64,000 nucleotides of DNA from CAIKZJ01 sp964626015 (GTDB lineage Bacteria; Bacteroidota; Ignavibacteria; Tepidaquicellales; Tepidaquicellaceae), in NCBI GenBank assembly GCA_964626015.1, contig CAZVCC010000002.1, positions 60,624 to 124,623 of the forward strand. Direction: 5' to 3'. The position numbers and the translations under genes are program-made. Positions 54,132-63,340 of the stretch are shown piece after piece (the first letter of the stretch is position 1; every line of letters starts with the position of its first letter). The notes beneath the pieces were generated by a model. It saw only the letters and a program-made list of their open reading frames with translations. It was not told the DNA's origin and did not search any database.

Positions 54132-55508
54132 ATGGAAATACTAAGCACAATATTTTATTTTTTAATTGTAATCGGGGTACTTGTTTTCGTTCACGAGTTC
54201 GGACATTTTTTCGCAGCCCGAGCGACAGGTATGAGGGCTGAAGTTTTTGCTTTCGGTATGGGATACAGGCTTTTCGGATGGAACAGACTGGACGGATTTA
54301 CTTTTGGAAAGCTGAAGAAGGAAACTGAAGATGCTCTTGGAAATCATACAGATTACAGAATTTGCGCCTTCCCAATCGGGGGTTACGTGAAAATTCCGGG
54401 CATGATTGATGAAAGCATGGACAAGGAATTTATTAACAAACCACCTCAGCCTTGGGAATACAGGGCAAAACCCGTCTGGAAAAGAATGATAGTAATTACA
54501 GCGGGAGTAATAATGAATATATTACTTGCATTCTTAATTTTTTATTCACTTTCAATTTTTAAGGGAAAAAGCCTAATTGACACTACTACGATAGGTTACG
54601 TTGCAAAAGGTTCGACAGCGGCGGAATTCGGTATTCAGAAATACGATAAGATATTATCCATTAACAACCAGCCTATTTCATACTGGGATGACGTACAGAG
54701 CGCTTTATACATCGATAATCTCGGTGAATCAATTACAATTGACCTATTAAGAAATTCACAAAATATAACTGTAAAAATTCCAAAAGAAAAAGTAGGAATA
54801 CTCAGCGACAAAGCGTTTGGGCTGTACCCAGAAAAAATGTATCCAGTTCTTAACGGGACTGTTTCAGGAAAACCTGCTGAATATGTAGGCCTGGCAAAAG
54901 GAGATATAATCAGTTATGTTGCGGGCCAGAAAATTGATAACACACAGGAACTAATTGATAATATAAAGCTGAATGCCAATAAAGACATTGAGATAAAATG
55001 GATGCGCAGCGGAACAGAGATGTCTTCACTAATATCTGTAGGAGCAGATTCTACAATCGGAATTGATATTGCGACAAAATATGAAGGTACTGTAAAGGAA
55101 GTAAAGTACAATGTCATCACAGCAATTCCCCGCGCATTTTCTGATATGTATTATTTTGGGATTGAAGTGTTTTTCAAATCAATTGGTAAAGTGATAATAG
55201 GTGACATTCCATTCAAGAAAGCGATAGGCGGACCGATTAAAATTGCACAGGCATCAGCACAGTCTGCAGAAAGCGGATTTGCTGCATTCATAGGTTTCGT
55301 TGCATTGCTGTCTATGTCTTTGGCAGTCATTAACATACTTCCCTTCCCTGCACTTGACGGAGGGCATTTTGTTATACTTATTTGGGAAGCTGTGTTTAGG
55401 AGGCCTGTACCGCATAAAGTTCAGATTGCATTACAGAATGTAGGATTTATACTTTTAATAGCTTTAATGCTATTCGTTATCTATAACGATATAATTTCTA
55501 TAAAATAA
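54132..55508 (+). CDS. rseP: RIP zinc metalloprotease RseP
   Basis: A 458-residue inner-membrane site-2 protease. The N-terminal helix contains HEFGH (VFVHEFGHFFAARATGM), a PDZ region with two copies follows (about 165-330), and the C-terminal membrane part has the LDG motif PFPALDGGHFVIL. RseP cleaves anti-sigma factors within the membrane. The ECF/anti-sigma pair just upstream (50646-52210) makes it an obvious candidate partner. That link is inference; the gene is normally housekeeping. Confidence 0.95.
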   Translation: MEILSTIFYFLIVIGVLVFVHEFGHFFAARATGMRAEVFAFGMGYRLFGWNRLDGFTFGKLKKETEDALGNHTDYRICAFPIGGYVKIPGMIDESMDKEFINKPPQPWEYRAKPVWKRMIVITAGVIMNILLAFLIFYSLSIFKGKSLIDTTTIGYVAKGSTAAEFGIQKYDKILSINNQPISYWDDVQSALYIDNLGESITIDLLRNSQNITVKIPKEKVGILSDKAFGLYPEKMYPVLNGTVSGKPAEYVGLAKGDIISYVAGQKIDNTQELIDNIKLNANKDIEIKWMRSGTEMSSLISVGADSTIGIDIATKYEGTVKEVKYNVITAIPRAFSDMYYFGIEVFFKSIGKVIIGDIPFKKAIGGPIKIAQASAQSAESGFAAFIGFVALLSMSLAVINILPFPALDGGHFVILIWEAVFRRPVPHKVQIALQNVGFILLIALMLFVIYNDIISIK

Positions 55509-55528
55509 TCAGGAATTTAACTTAAAAG

Positions 55529-55562
55529 AAAAAGGCGGGTAATTTCTTACCCGCCTTTTCTT
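55529..55562 (+). terminator. Terminator after rseP
   Basis: AAAAGGCGGGTAA / TTACCCGCCTTTT arms with a TTTC loop and flanking A- and T-runs. Bidirectional; the following small gene ends in it on the minus strand. Confidence 0.88.
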
Positions 55563-55770
55563 ATTGCATTCTAAGCAATTTTGCCCAATTGCCTTCAAAT
55601 TCTTTTTGCCGGAAAACAGTATCCGGTTTTCGGGTCTCATCTTTTGCTTTACCCGAAATACTAATCATACTGCTTTCATAAAGTTTACTGAGTTCTTCCT
55701 CAATTTTGTTAAATACTTCGCTGATTTCAGTTGTTTTTTTATCAAAACGACTATTTAATTTTTGATTCAT
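55561..55770 (-). CDS. Small helical protein of unknown function
   Basis: A 69-residue protein (MNQKLNSRFDKKTTEISEVFNKIEEELSKLYES...), charged and predicted helical, with no signal peptide. It has a strong AAGGAG ribosome binding site six bases before the ATG, which is unusual in this genome and supports a real gene. It ends at a terminator. No family is recognised. It is separated from the upstream TonB-dependent receptor by about 150 bases. Confidence 0.7.
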   Translation of the reverse strand: MNQKLNSRFDKKTTEISEVFNKIEEELSKLYESSMISISGKAKDETRKPDTVFRQKEFEGNWAKLLRMQ

Positions 55771-55865
55771 TTTTGCTCCTTTTTATGCAAAATTTACTAC
55801 AACTATCATGCCAGAAATTATGCTTAATATGATTAATTTTTCGCACTATTAGAGATTTTTTCAAG

Positions 55866-55913
55866 AAAAAGATAGTAAATCAACTAATTTTACAGTAGAC
55901 AAACTATCTTTTA
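55866..55913 (-). terminator. Possible terminator after the TonB-dependent receptor gene
   Basis: AAAAGATAGT / ACTATCTTTT perfect 10-base arms with a 26-base loop, followed on the minus strand by TTCTTG. The long loop makes it weak. Confidence 0.4.
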
Positions 55914-55923
55914 AGTTTAGTGA

Positions 55924-58476
55924 TTAGAATTTAGCATTAATACCGAATGTTGGCAGAATAGGAAACATTCCGGTTGTTCTTTGTGTAATTTGTAAATTAC
56001 TATTCAGGTTATAATCATAGTTAAGGACATTTTTTCTGTTATACACATTTATTACATCAAGATAGAAAGTCCAGTCAGCGTTCCAAAATCTTGCGAACGC
56101 AGAAAACCTCAAATCGAGCCTATGGTAAGCTGGTTTTCTCGAGGATAATCTGTTTTCATCTGTTCCATAGTCAAGATTAAAAAGCACCTGATTTGTAAGC
56201 GGATTAACTACAAGAGAATCGTTTAGGATTCTAGGAGAAATACCAACGGGTTCGGTAAAGGGAAAATTGCTTGCGTAATTCCACCTTGCACCGATTTCGA
56301 ACCAGCTGTTCACCCTGTAGTTTAAGACTATGTTAATATTGTGAGTCTGGTCAAACCTGAATGGAGCCTCCGACCCGTATCTCTCACGTGTTGCTTTTGA
56401 GTACGAATAGTTTATCCATCCGAATAATTTTGTTTTGGGACCGGTGTATTTTCTTTCGAGACTTATCTCAAACCCGTATGCATCTCCAGAACTGGCATTA
56501 ACCGGTATAGAAGTAACGGAATCCACCGCAAACCTTTCAGCCGAGCGCACCCAGTTCAAAGGATTTTTAAGATAATTCGGGTCATTATTAGCCGGGTCTA
56601 AAGGTGTAAATTTATACTTATAAGTTGTCAACCTCTGTGATGTAATCAAATCGTCAAATTTTTTATAATAACCCTCTAGTTTAAGCAGCCATGAATTGTC
56701 AATCCATCTATCGATTCCGAGGACAAAATGAATTGCTCTTTCGGCTTTGAGGTCGGTTACCTGAGGATTTTCGAGGTCATAAAAGTTCTGACCATCAACT
56801 AACTTTTCGTAGCCGGGTGATTGAAAATAAAGTCCGACAGATGTACGCAAAGTTGTCAGAGGGTCAAATGCAAACCCGAGGTTAATCCTCGGAGATAAAT
56901 ATATTTTGCTCAGCAAGGAATAATAATCTGCTCTAAGAGAAGGTTGTACAAAATACTGCTTTCCTATCTCAAATCTTGCCTGACCATAAGCACTGCCTCT
57001 ATAATTATCTTTACCTTCAATCGTAAAATCTTCAAGTAAAGACCTTGCGTTTGTGAATGAATTAATAAAATTCCTGAAGGCGTCGTCAAGGTTAAGAGTG
57101 TATATTAAATCATTCCTTATAACATCCACGCCGCCGCCGAATTCGTACTTAATCCTTCCAGAAACTAATACAGACCTGTTGCCGAGCGAAATTTTCCGGA
57201 ATGCATATTGCGAGCTGAATCCGAAACCCAGAAGCGCTCCTATAGCTTTAAGACTGTCACGTTGACCTGGCGAGAGTCCCTCCCTATCAATAAGCGGGTC
57301 AAGTATATCACCCTCAAACTGATTATCACCGCTGTTTCTGTACCATGAAAGAGTTGTTTTAGAAATGAACCTTGGATTCGGATTGTAATGCCAACCTATT
57401 GAAAGCACGTTGTTTGTTGTTACGTCATTCACTGCAACTGAGTCAGGGTTTGACCTCTCAGTACCCGGGACAATATCCACCCCGTCTCTTGAGAATATTC
57501 CGTTAATCAAAAACCTATGCTTTTCAAAGGGACCGAATGCAAATTTAAATTGAACGTCCTGAAATGCAGGAAATGACGAATTGTCAGTAATTAGTCCTGC
57601 ATTCCTCGCAAAAGGACCGAGAATCAAGTCGTAATAAGTTCTTCTTGCGGATACAATCCACGAACCCGGTATTTTCAGGGGATTCCTTCCCTGCATCACG
57701 ACATTTGCATTAGCAATATTTACATTTGCGAATAAACTAAATGGTTTATCAACAATCCCCTCTTTATTCGTTACATCAAGTACAGCTGAAAGCCTATCGC
57801 CATACTTTGCAGGAAACCCGCCTGTTATTAGGTTTATATCGCTAAGCGTTTCGGGGTTGAACATACTTACGAGTCCGTACAGCCTGTACGGATTGAAGAT
57901 TTCAACTTCATCCATGATAATAAGGTTCTGGTCGGGTCCCGAACCTCGAACGACGAGCTGAGAGGTGAAATCATTCGGAGCTGTTACACCCGGTAATGAT
58001 TTAAGAGATCGCATCACATCTTCAAGACCACCGGGTAAAACTTTTATGTTTGAGGGTGAAACGTTGAACCAGCTCGTTCTCAGATCGCTCTGGCTTTGCT
58101 TCTGACCAAATACTTCTATTTCTTCGGTGCTGAACAGTTTTTCTGTAAGAGTTATATTTATTGTTATATCAGATTTTCCTGCGAGTTCAACATCATCCTG
58201 CTCAAAGATACCGTAACCCTCAAGGTTTGCATTGAGTTTATAATTTCCTTTAGGTGCGGCAATGGAATATTCTCCCGATGTGTTTGATTTTCCCCTGAAA
58301 ATATCGAATGTATTCTTGTTTAAAATTGAGATTGTAACGCCTGAAAGTTTTTTATCTTTTGCGTTTGTAACAACCCCTTTCAAAGTGCTACTGCCGGTGT
58401 CGGATTGAGCGAAAACGTTACCAGTAAACACGATACTCAGTATAATAGCAAATATTATCTTATAAATTTTATTCAA
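55924..58476 (-). CDS. TonB-dependent receptor with N-terminal carboxypeptidase-regulatory-like domain
   Basis: An 850-residue outer-membrane protein. A signal peptide (1-23) is followed by a carboxypeptidase-regulatory-like beta domain (about 30-110; GVVTNAKDKKLSGVTISILN), a plug (about 120-230; LEDVMRSLKSLPGVTAPNDF, LIIMDEVEIFNPYRLYGLVSMFNPE) and a beta-barrel to the end. The end LPTFGINAKF fits a barrel C-terminus. It should import an unknown substrate with TonB energy. No SusD gene is adjacent. Confidence 0.9.
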   Translation of the reverse strand: MNKIYKIIFAIILSIVFTGNVFAQSDTGSSTLKGVVTNAKDKKLSGVTISILNKNTFDIFRGKSNTSGEYSIAAPKGNYKLNANLEGYGIFEQDDVELAGKSDITINITLTEKLFSTEEIEVFGQKQSQSDLRTSWFNVSPSNIKVLPGGLEDVMRSLKSLPGVTAPNDFTSQLVVRGSGPDQNLIIMDEVEIFNPYRLYGLVSMFNPETLSDINLITGGFPAKYGDRLSAVLDVTNKEGIVDKPFSLFANVNIANANVVMQGRNPLKIPGSWIVSARRTYYDLILGPFARNAGLITDNSSFPAFQDVQFKFAFGPFEKHRFLINGIFSRDGVDIVPGTERSNPDSVAVNDVTTNNVLSIGWHYNPNPRFISKTTLSWYRNSGDNQFEGDILDPLIDREGLSPGQRDSLKAIGALLGFGFSSQYAFRKISLGNRSVLVSGRIKYEFGGGVDVIRNDLIYTLNLDDAFRNFINSFTNARSLLEDFTIEGKDNYRGSAYGQARFEIGKQYFVQPSLRADYYSLLSKIYLSPRINLGFAFDPLTTLRTSVGLYFQSPGYEKLVDGQNFYDLENPQVTDLKAERAIHFVLGIDRWIDNSWLLKLEGYYKKFDDLITSQRLTTYKYKFTPLDPANNDPNYLKNPLNWVRSAERFAVDSVTSIPVNASSGDAYGFEISLERKYTGPKTKLFGWINYSYSKATRERYGSEAPFRFDQTHNINIVLNYRVNSWFEIGARWNYASNFPFTEPVGISPRILNDSLVVNPLTNQVLFNLDYGTDENRLSSRKPAYHRLDLRFSAFARFWNADWTFYLDVINVYNRKNVLNYDYNLNSNLQITQRTTGMFPILPTFGINAKF

Positions 58477-58519
58477 AAATGATTCAATTTAATGTATATA
58501 CATACAAACGAATATTCAC

Positions 58520-59479
58520 TCACTTAAGTTTCAGATGACAGGAGATTAAATGTCCCCTTTCCGAATATTCGTCAGGATACAAGGAACTGCATACATCTAT
58601 CGCTTCCCTGCACCGTGTAACGTAATAACAGCCTTTTGGTTTTTCGGCTCCAGAGGGCAGTTCGCCTATCACTGCTGCACTGATTTTCTTCTTACCAACA
58701 TCAGGTATAGCATCCATAAGCGCTTTTGTATAGGGATGAAAATAATTACTGAATAATTCTTCGGTTTGAGCCTGTTCTACAATTCTGCCTAAATACATAA
58801 CGGCAACTGAATCGGATATATGTCTTACGACGGAAAGATTGTGAGAAATGAATAAATAAGTGAGATTGAATTCCTTCTGCAAATCTTTCAGTAGGTTTAT
58901 AATCTGTGATTGAATTGAAACATCAAGAGCAGATACGGGTTCATCGCAAACAATAAACTCGGGCTCTACAGCGAGCGCTCTTGCGATTGCGATACGTTGT
59001 CTTTGTCCTCCCGAAAATTCATGCGGATATTTATTTACTGCTCTTGAACTCAGCCCTGCTTTATCAAGCAGTTTACTGACGTAAACAGATACATCCCTCC
59101 CCTTTCTTATTTTGTAAAACTTAACGACTTCATTTAAAATACTTCCAACCGTCATACGCGGGTTTAGAGTCGAATAAGGATCCTGAAAAACTATCTGCAT
59201 CTTTTTTCTGAACTGTGTAAAATCCTTCTCGGAAATGCTAAGGATATCTTTTCCGTCAAAAAGAATGCTCCCCTCATCGCTGTCAACCAACCGCAGTATG
59301 CATCGGCCAATGGTAGATTTTCCGCATCCGGATTCACCTACGAGTCCTAGTGTTTTTCCTTTAGGAATAGAAAGCGACACATCATCAACCGCAGTCAGCA
59401 CATTCTTTGGTTTTTCGAAAAGCTTTCGTTCAGCATACCGCTTTGTTAAATTTCTTATTTCGATAAGATAGTTTTGCAT
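58520..59479 (-). CDS. Oligopeptide/dipeptide ABC transporter ATP-binding protein, OppF/DppF-like
   Basis: A 319-residue ABC ATPase with Walker A GESGCGKST, Q-loop VFQDPYSTLNPR, signature SGGQRQR, Walker B FIVCDEPVSALD and H-loop SHNLSVV. The C-terminal oligopeptide-transporter extension (about 255-310; PKGCYYVTRC) is present. OppF works with OppD and two permeases, none of which are in the window, so it is an orphan here. It lies downstream of a 525-base intergenic repeat region and 43 bases before the TonB-dependent receptor, on the same strand. Confidence 0.92.
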   Translation of the reverse strand: MQNYLIEIRNLTKRYAERKLFEKPKNVLTAVDDVSLSIPKGKTLGLVGESGCGKSTIGRCILRLVDSDEGSILFDGKDILSISEKDFTQFRKKMQIVFQDPYSTLNPRMTVGSILNEVVKFYKIRKGRDVSVYVSKLLDKAGLSSRAVNKYPHEFSGGQRQRIAIARALAVEPEFIVCDEPVSALDVSIQSQIINLLKDLQKEFNLTYLFISHNLSVVRHISDSVAVMYLGRIVEQAQTEELFSNYFHPYTKALMDAIPDVGKKKISAAVIGELPSGAEKPKGCYYVTRCREAIDVCSSLYPDEYSERGHLISCHLKLK

Positions 59480-60004
59480 CTAAGAAATTAGTAATTATAA
59501 CCATGTCAAACAATTATATAAACATTTAAATTACGGATAATGGAACGCAGATTGTCACGAATACGACGTATTTACAGGGATTAGTAAATGAGGAAAACAA
59601 AGAAAAGATTTTACCATTGAGAAGACCGGAGAAAAGACGTATTTATTGTGGTTGGAATGAGACAGAAATAGCTGTTGACTAAAGCGCACACCTGCCTAAA
59701 GTCTGGCAGACTGAAGGAACTGAATGAATTATGAAATGTCTTTGGCAGCCGGATTCACACTGATTTGAATATAATGGAACGATGATTCACGCACATTTAA
59801 CAGATTATTACGAATTGAAGATATTCAGTAATTGACTGCGATAAAGAAGCAGAAAGAGATGTTTTTCATGAGCGGACATGATTAGATATGAAAGATTGAG
59901 GATTTGATTAAACAGAATGAATTGATGACGAGTTTGGACATATTTCGACCACTTTTCGATCAAGAATATCTTTATTTCATTATTCACTAAAAAATCTTAT
60001 ATTT
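59480..60004. repeat. Decayed intergenic repeats upstream of the M23 peptidase gene
   Basis: No gene. The stretch near 59590-59670 (AAAGAAAAGATTTTACC, then TTTATTGTGGTTGGAATGAGACAGAAATAG) is a decayed relative of the repeats at 63590-63690. At 59684 GCGCACACCTGC begins a copy of a dispersed element that recurs at 61536 and 63358. Promoters for the peptidase and the OppF-like gene must lie here. Confidence 0.65.
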
Positions 60005-60859
60005 ATGTTTTATCATAATCCATCTAAATCGATGAAACATAGATTTACAACCATATTTCTGGTAAGTAATGATAATGCCGAAACGAAATTCTACACAGTA
60101 AAAACAAAGCATGTTGAGAAACTAAAATCTTACGTAAAAACGACTGCAATAGCGCTTTCTGTGCTGCTGCTATCGCTTGTGCTGCTTGTAGTACTTCTGA
60201 AAGTTGCTAACAATGAAATATCACAACTTAACGACAATGTGCTTTCGCTGAAGAACGACCTGAAGATGCTCGATTCACTCGAGATTAAGAAGAAGGTTAA
60301 CGACATTGACCAGAATATAAACGGCATTAACAAATACCTGATTGAGCGCGGAATATTCAGCAGTAATAATTCAGGGGGTCCCGCGGATGAAGAAAATCCG
60401 GATATAAGAATTTATGAGTTTTATCTTGACAAGACAACCACTATTTTAAACACAATAAAGAATGTACCAATCGGTTTGCCTCTAATTGGGGAGCACAAAT
60501 CATTTTTTGGTTACCGTTCAAACCCGTTCAGCGGCAGGGGTTCGGAGTTTCATAAAGGACTTGATATTAAGGGTGAAATCGGGGACCCCGTGAAATGCAC
60601 TGCGGGAGGTAAGGTTGTTCTGTCTGATTATGACGGTGGCTACGGTAAGAGCGTGGTTATTGACCATGGAAACGGGCTTACGTCAAGGTTCGGTCATCTA
60701 TCGGATTACAATGTAAAATCAGGTGATGTAGTGAATGCAGGAGACGTTATAGGTTTTGTCGGCTCGACAGGAAGGTCAACAGGACCACATCTCCATTATG
60801 AGATACGCTACAAAGAAGATTATATAAATCCTGAAGAATTTTTAAACATTAAACAATAA
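60005..60859 (+). CDS. M23 family zinc metallopeptidase, membrane anchored
   Basis: A 284-residue protein with a short cytoplasmic part, one membrane helix (about 46-67) and a coiled-coil linker. The C-terminal M23/LytM domain (about 165-280) has HKGLDIKGE and GPHLHYEIR with the zinc and catalytic histidines, so it looks catalytically complete. It is a peptidoglycan endopeptidase. ATG at 60005 or 60032 (MKHRF) could start it. It is five bases upstream of a bactofilin gene, a pairing seen in curved or stalked bacteria. Confidence 0.92.
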   Translation: MFYHNPSKSMKHRFTTIFLVSNDNAETKFYTVKTKHVEKLKSYVKTTAIALSVLLLSLVLLVVLLKVANNEISQLNDNVLSLKNDLKMLDSLEIKKKVNDIDQNINGINKYLIERGIFSSNNSGGPADEENPDIRIYEFYLDKTTTILNTIKNVPIGLPLIGEHKSFFGYRSNPFSGRGSEFHKGLDIKGEIGDPVKCTAGGKVVLSDYDGGYGKSVVIDHGNGLTSRFGHLSDYNVKSGDVVNAGDVIGFVGSTGRSTGPHLHYEIRYKEDYINPEEFLNIKQ

Positions 60860-60863
60860 TATT

Positions 60864-61352
60864 ATGTTCGGGAAAAAAGAAGCAGAGAAACCGGTTGAAA
60901 CCTATACATCACCGGCTAGAGTACAGAGTGCACAAATCCGCACGCTTATCAGCGAAGGCTGTAAATTCGATGGAAATTTATTCTCACCGGGCACTACTAA
61001 AATTGACGGAATAGTAAGAGGTAATCTAACGGGTGAAAGCGGGCTTATCATCGGGGAAAAGGGTTCTATCGAGGGTGATATTATGTCTATTGACGTAACT
61101 GTTTACGGTCACGTTAAAGGAAATGTTAAAGCTGATAAACTTGAAGTTAAAAAAGGCGGCAAGGTTTACGGCGATGTTAAGATTAATCAACTTGTAATGG
61201 AACCGGGCGGGGTGTTTACAGGACATTGCAATATGAGCGAGGAAAAACCGCAAGTAAAGAATGAAGCTTTCAATATACCTAAAGAGATAAAACCCGAAAT
61301 GAAAAAAGAGGGTAAAATAGACGATAACGTTCAGATTAAGAAGTTCGGATAA
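60864..61352 (+). CDS. Bactofilin (polymer-forming cytoskeletal protein)
   Basis: A 162-residue protein with the bactofilin beta-helix domain (about 28-125): LISEGCKFDGNLFSPGTTKIDGIVRGNL, GEKGSIEGDI, VTVYGHVKGNVKADKLEVKKGGKVYGDVKI. Flanking tails are unstructured and charged. Bactofilins form filaments and position cell-wall enzymes. The M23 peptidase gene is directly upstream. Confidence 0.94.
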   Translation: MFGKKEAEKPVETYTSPARVQSAQIRTLISEGCKFDGNLFSPGTTKIDGIVRGNLTGESGLIIGEKGSIEGDIMSIDVTVYGHVKGNVKADKLEVKKGGKVYGDVKINQLVMEPGGVFTGHCNMSEEKPQVKNEAFNIPKEIKPEMKKEGKIDDNVQIKKFG

Positions 61353-61934
61353 GAAATAGAATAGAACACAGATTAACACATATAATACTGATACTCGCAG
61401 ATTGAAAGTTTAATTTATTTCTAAGAGCAGGTACCACCAAACACTAAAACACGAAAAGAGAAAGAGAAATAATACAGCAAGGGACTTCCGCCAAGTAAAG
61501 GCGAATCTGCGACTTTAAGACATAGGAAGCCAAGAGCGCACACCTGCCGAAAGTTTAGCCAGCGGCAGGTCTATTTAGCAGTAGACAGGCAGACTGACAG
61601 AGATGATTGAATTATGAACTGTCTTTGACAGTCAAGTTTACATTGATTCGAGAACTTTCGAACATTGATTTACACTGATGAGCCGATGCTCGCTGATTAA
61701 TACATTTCCATATTTCACTTCAAGCAGCGGTGAATTAAACACTTCGTGATTAAATATTCACCTGATTTCAATTCGATTTTATTATGCAATGTTTACGAAT
61801 AAATTCATACATTGTATATATGATTGATAATATTTATGTTCAATTAAGAAATTTCATTTTACCCCGTAAATAATGTAAAAGAAAATGAAATTTAACATTG
61901 TACTCATAAATATTTTAAAAACTAATAAACTATC
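61353..61934. repeat. Intergenic region with decayed dispersed repeats
   Basis: No gene. Near 61366 ACACAGATTAACACA, and near 61430 ACCACCAAACACTAAAACACGAAAAGAG, are typical of decayed CACAGAG-type repeats. The second GCGCACACCTGC copy begins at 61536 and matches the 59684 copy over about 100 bases (TTGAATTATGAACTGTCTTTGACAG). An AT-rich tail from 61740 likely holds the next gene's promoter. Confidence 0.6.
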
Positions 61935-62639
61935 ATGAAAAATTTAAGACTTTTTCTTGCAGCAGCTATTGTCATTATTTTTGTATCGGGTGTATATTCA
62001 CAAACACCGATAAAGCTTAATTTAACGGGCGGAGCAGGTTTACCTGTTGCAGCATTCAGCGACATGTATAAAACGGGATTTTCAATCGAAGGCGGAGTGT
62101 TTTATTCAATTCCAATGGTTCCTGTAGATTTAACTTTGACGGCAGGATACAATCAATTCACTTACAAGAACGAATATTTCACAAACCTTGTAACAACAAA
62201 ACTAGCAGTTGGAGTAACGGGTTTCAACCCTTCATGGAATGCAACAGACATACCGCTGATGGTAGGAGCCAAATACAACATCCCGGCAAAAGGAGTTTCG
62301 CCCTATGTTTGGGGTGAAATAGGAGTTCATTTCTTAAGTTTCAAGGAAAGGTTAACCGGCCGTGTAATCGGCAACTCATCCAATCCGACAGAATTCAGTT
62401 TAAACGGTGCGACTGAATCTGGCAGCGAAACAGCATTTGGATACTCAATCGGAGCGGGACTAACGATTCCTTTAGCACCAAAAATAGGAATAGATATTAA
62501 TGTAAAATTCAACGGCAACACGGGAATATACGCAAAAACGTTTGAAGTGTTCAGGAACTCTAATTCAAAATTTACAAATCCTGAAATGAAGAATATAGGG
62601 TATATGACAACGAGAGCCGGTATTTTAATTACTTTATAA
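61935..62639 (+). CDS. Outer-membrane beta-barrel protein
   Basis: A 234-residue protein with a signal peptide (1-22). Amphipathic strands with a repeating pattern follow (LNLTGGAGLPVAAF, DLTLTAGYNQFTY, YVWGEIGVHFLSF, AFGYSIGAGLTIPL) and a C-terminal strand ending RAGILITL. It fits the small eight-stranded outer-membrane beta-barrel group. Ligand unknown. It precedes another secreted protein gene after 67 bases. Confidence 0.8.
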   Translation: MKNLRLFLAAAIVIIFVSGVYSQTPIKLNLTGGAGLPVAAFSDMYKTGFSIEGGVFYSIPMVPVDLTLTAGYNQFTYKNEYFTNLVTTKLAVGVTGFNPSWNATDIPLMVGAKYNIPAKGVSPYVWGEIGVHFLSFKERLTGRVIGNSSNPTEFSLNGATESGSETAFGYSIGAGLTIPLAPKIGIDINVKFNGNTGIYAKTFEVFRNSNSKFTNPEMKNIGYMTTRAGILITL

Positions 62640-62706
62640 GATTTTTTAATAAACAGACCGCTTGCGAATCTGCATCCGGTTTTTAAGAATTTAATAAAAC
62701 ATAACC

Positions 62707-63273
62707 ATGAAACAATTATTAACGGCATTACTTATATTTTCTGTACTATTAGGTTCAGCGATGGCGCAGAGCGATGACAGCGACAATAAAGAAAAGAAAA
62801 GTACTAAAAACAAGAAGGACAAGATTACGATTAAAATTGACAAGAATGATATACCGGCTAGAGTTAATCCGGGTGAAAGCTTCAGTGTAAACTTTTCGAT
62901 AAAGAATAATTCGAAAAAGGAAGACTGGGATTTCAGCGGTTTCACTGTTGAAGTTGAGCAGCCATTTACGGGCAGCATGGGAACAACTGAAGCACGCACA
63001 ACAATCCCTGCAGGAGAAGAAATGACATTCAGCTTAGCCATAACTGCTCCGACTAATAGCGGTAAGGAAAAGCTTGAAATACATTTCTTTAATGACGGCA
63101 AGAAGAAAAAGCAGTTAGTAAAAACCATCAGAATCGGTGATACTGATAGTAATAACGGAAAGACTGATGACGATGATGGAAATAAAAAAGACGACAAGGA
63201 TAAGAATAAGAAAAATGGAAGTAAGGATGATAAAAAGTCGAATAAAGAGAATAGTAAAAAGAACAAAGATTAA
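62707..63273 (+). CDS. Secreted protein with a lysine/aspartate-rich tail
   Basis: A 188-residue protein with a signal peptide (1-20). An immunoglobulin-like beta domain follows (about 48-140; VNPGESFSVNFSIKNNSKK...PAGEEMTFSLAITAP). The last 45 residues are almost only K, D, N, S, G, E (DDDDGNKKDDKDKNKKNG). The domain resembles bacterial NPCBM/CARDB-like modules but I do not recognise a family. Such tails are often disordered surface linkers. A terminator follows. Confidence 0.75.
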   Translation: MKQLLTALLIFSVLLGSAMAQSDDSDNKEKKSTKNKKDKITIKIDKNDIPARVNPGESFSVNFSIKNNSKKEDWDFSGFTVEVEQPFTGSMGTTEARTTIPAGEEMTFSLAITAPTNSGKEKLEIHFFNDGKKKKQLVKTIRIGDTDSNNGKTDDDDGNKKDDKDKNKKNGSKDDKKSNKENSKKNKD

Positions 63274-63305
63274 CGGAATAGTTTTATAAAAACGTAATCT
63301 GTAAC

Positions 63306-63340
63306 AAAGCCCTGATATTTAGAATTTTCAGGGCTTTTTG
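63306..63340 (+). terminator. Terminator after the charged secreted protein gene
   Basis: AAAGCCCTGA / TCAGGGCTTT arms with a TATTTAGAATTT loop and a T-run. Confidence 0.8.
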
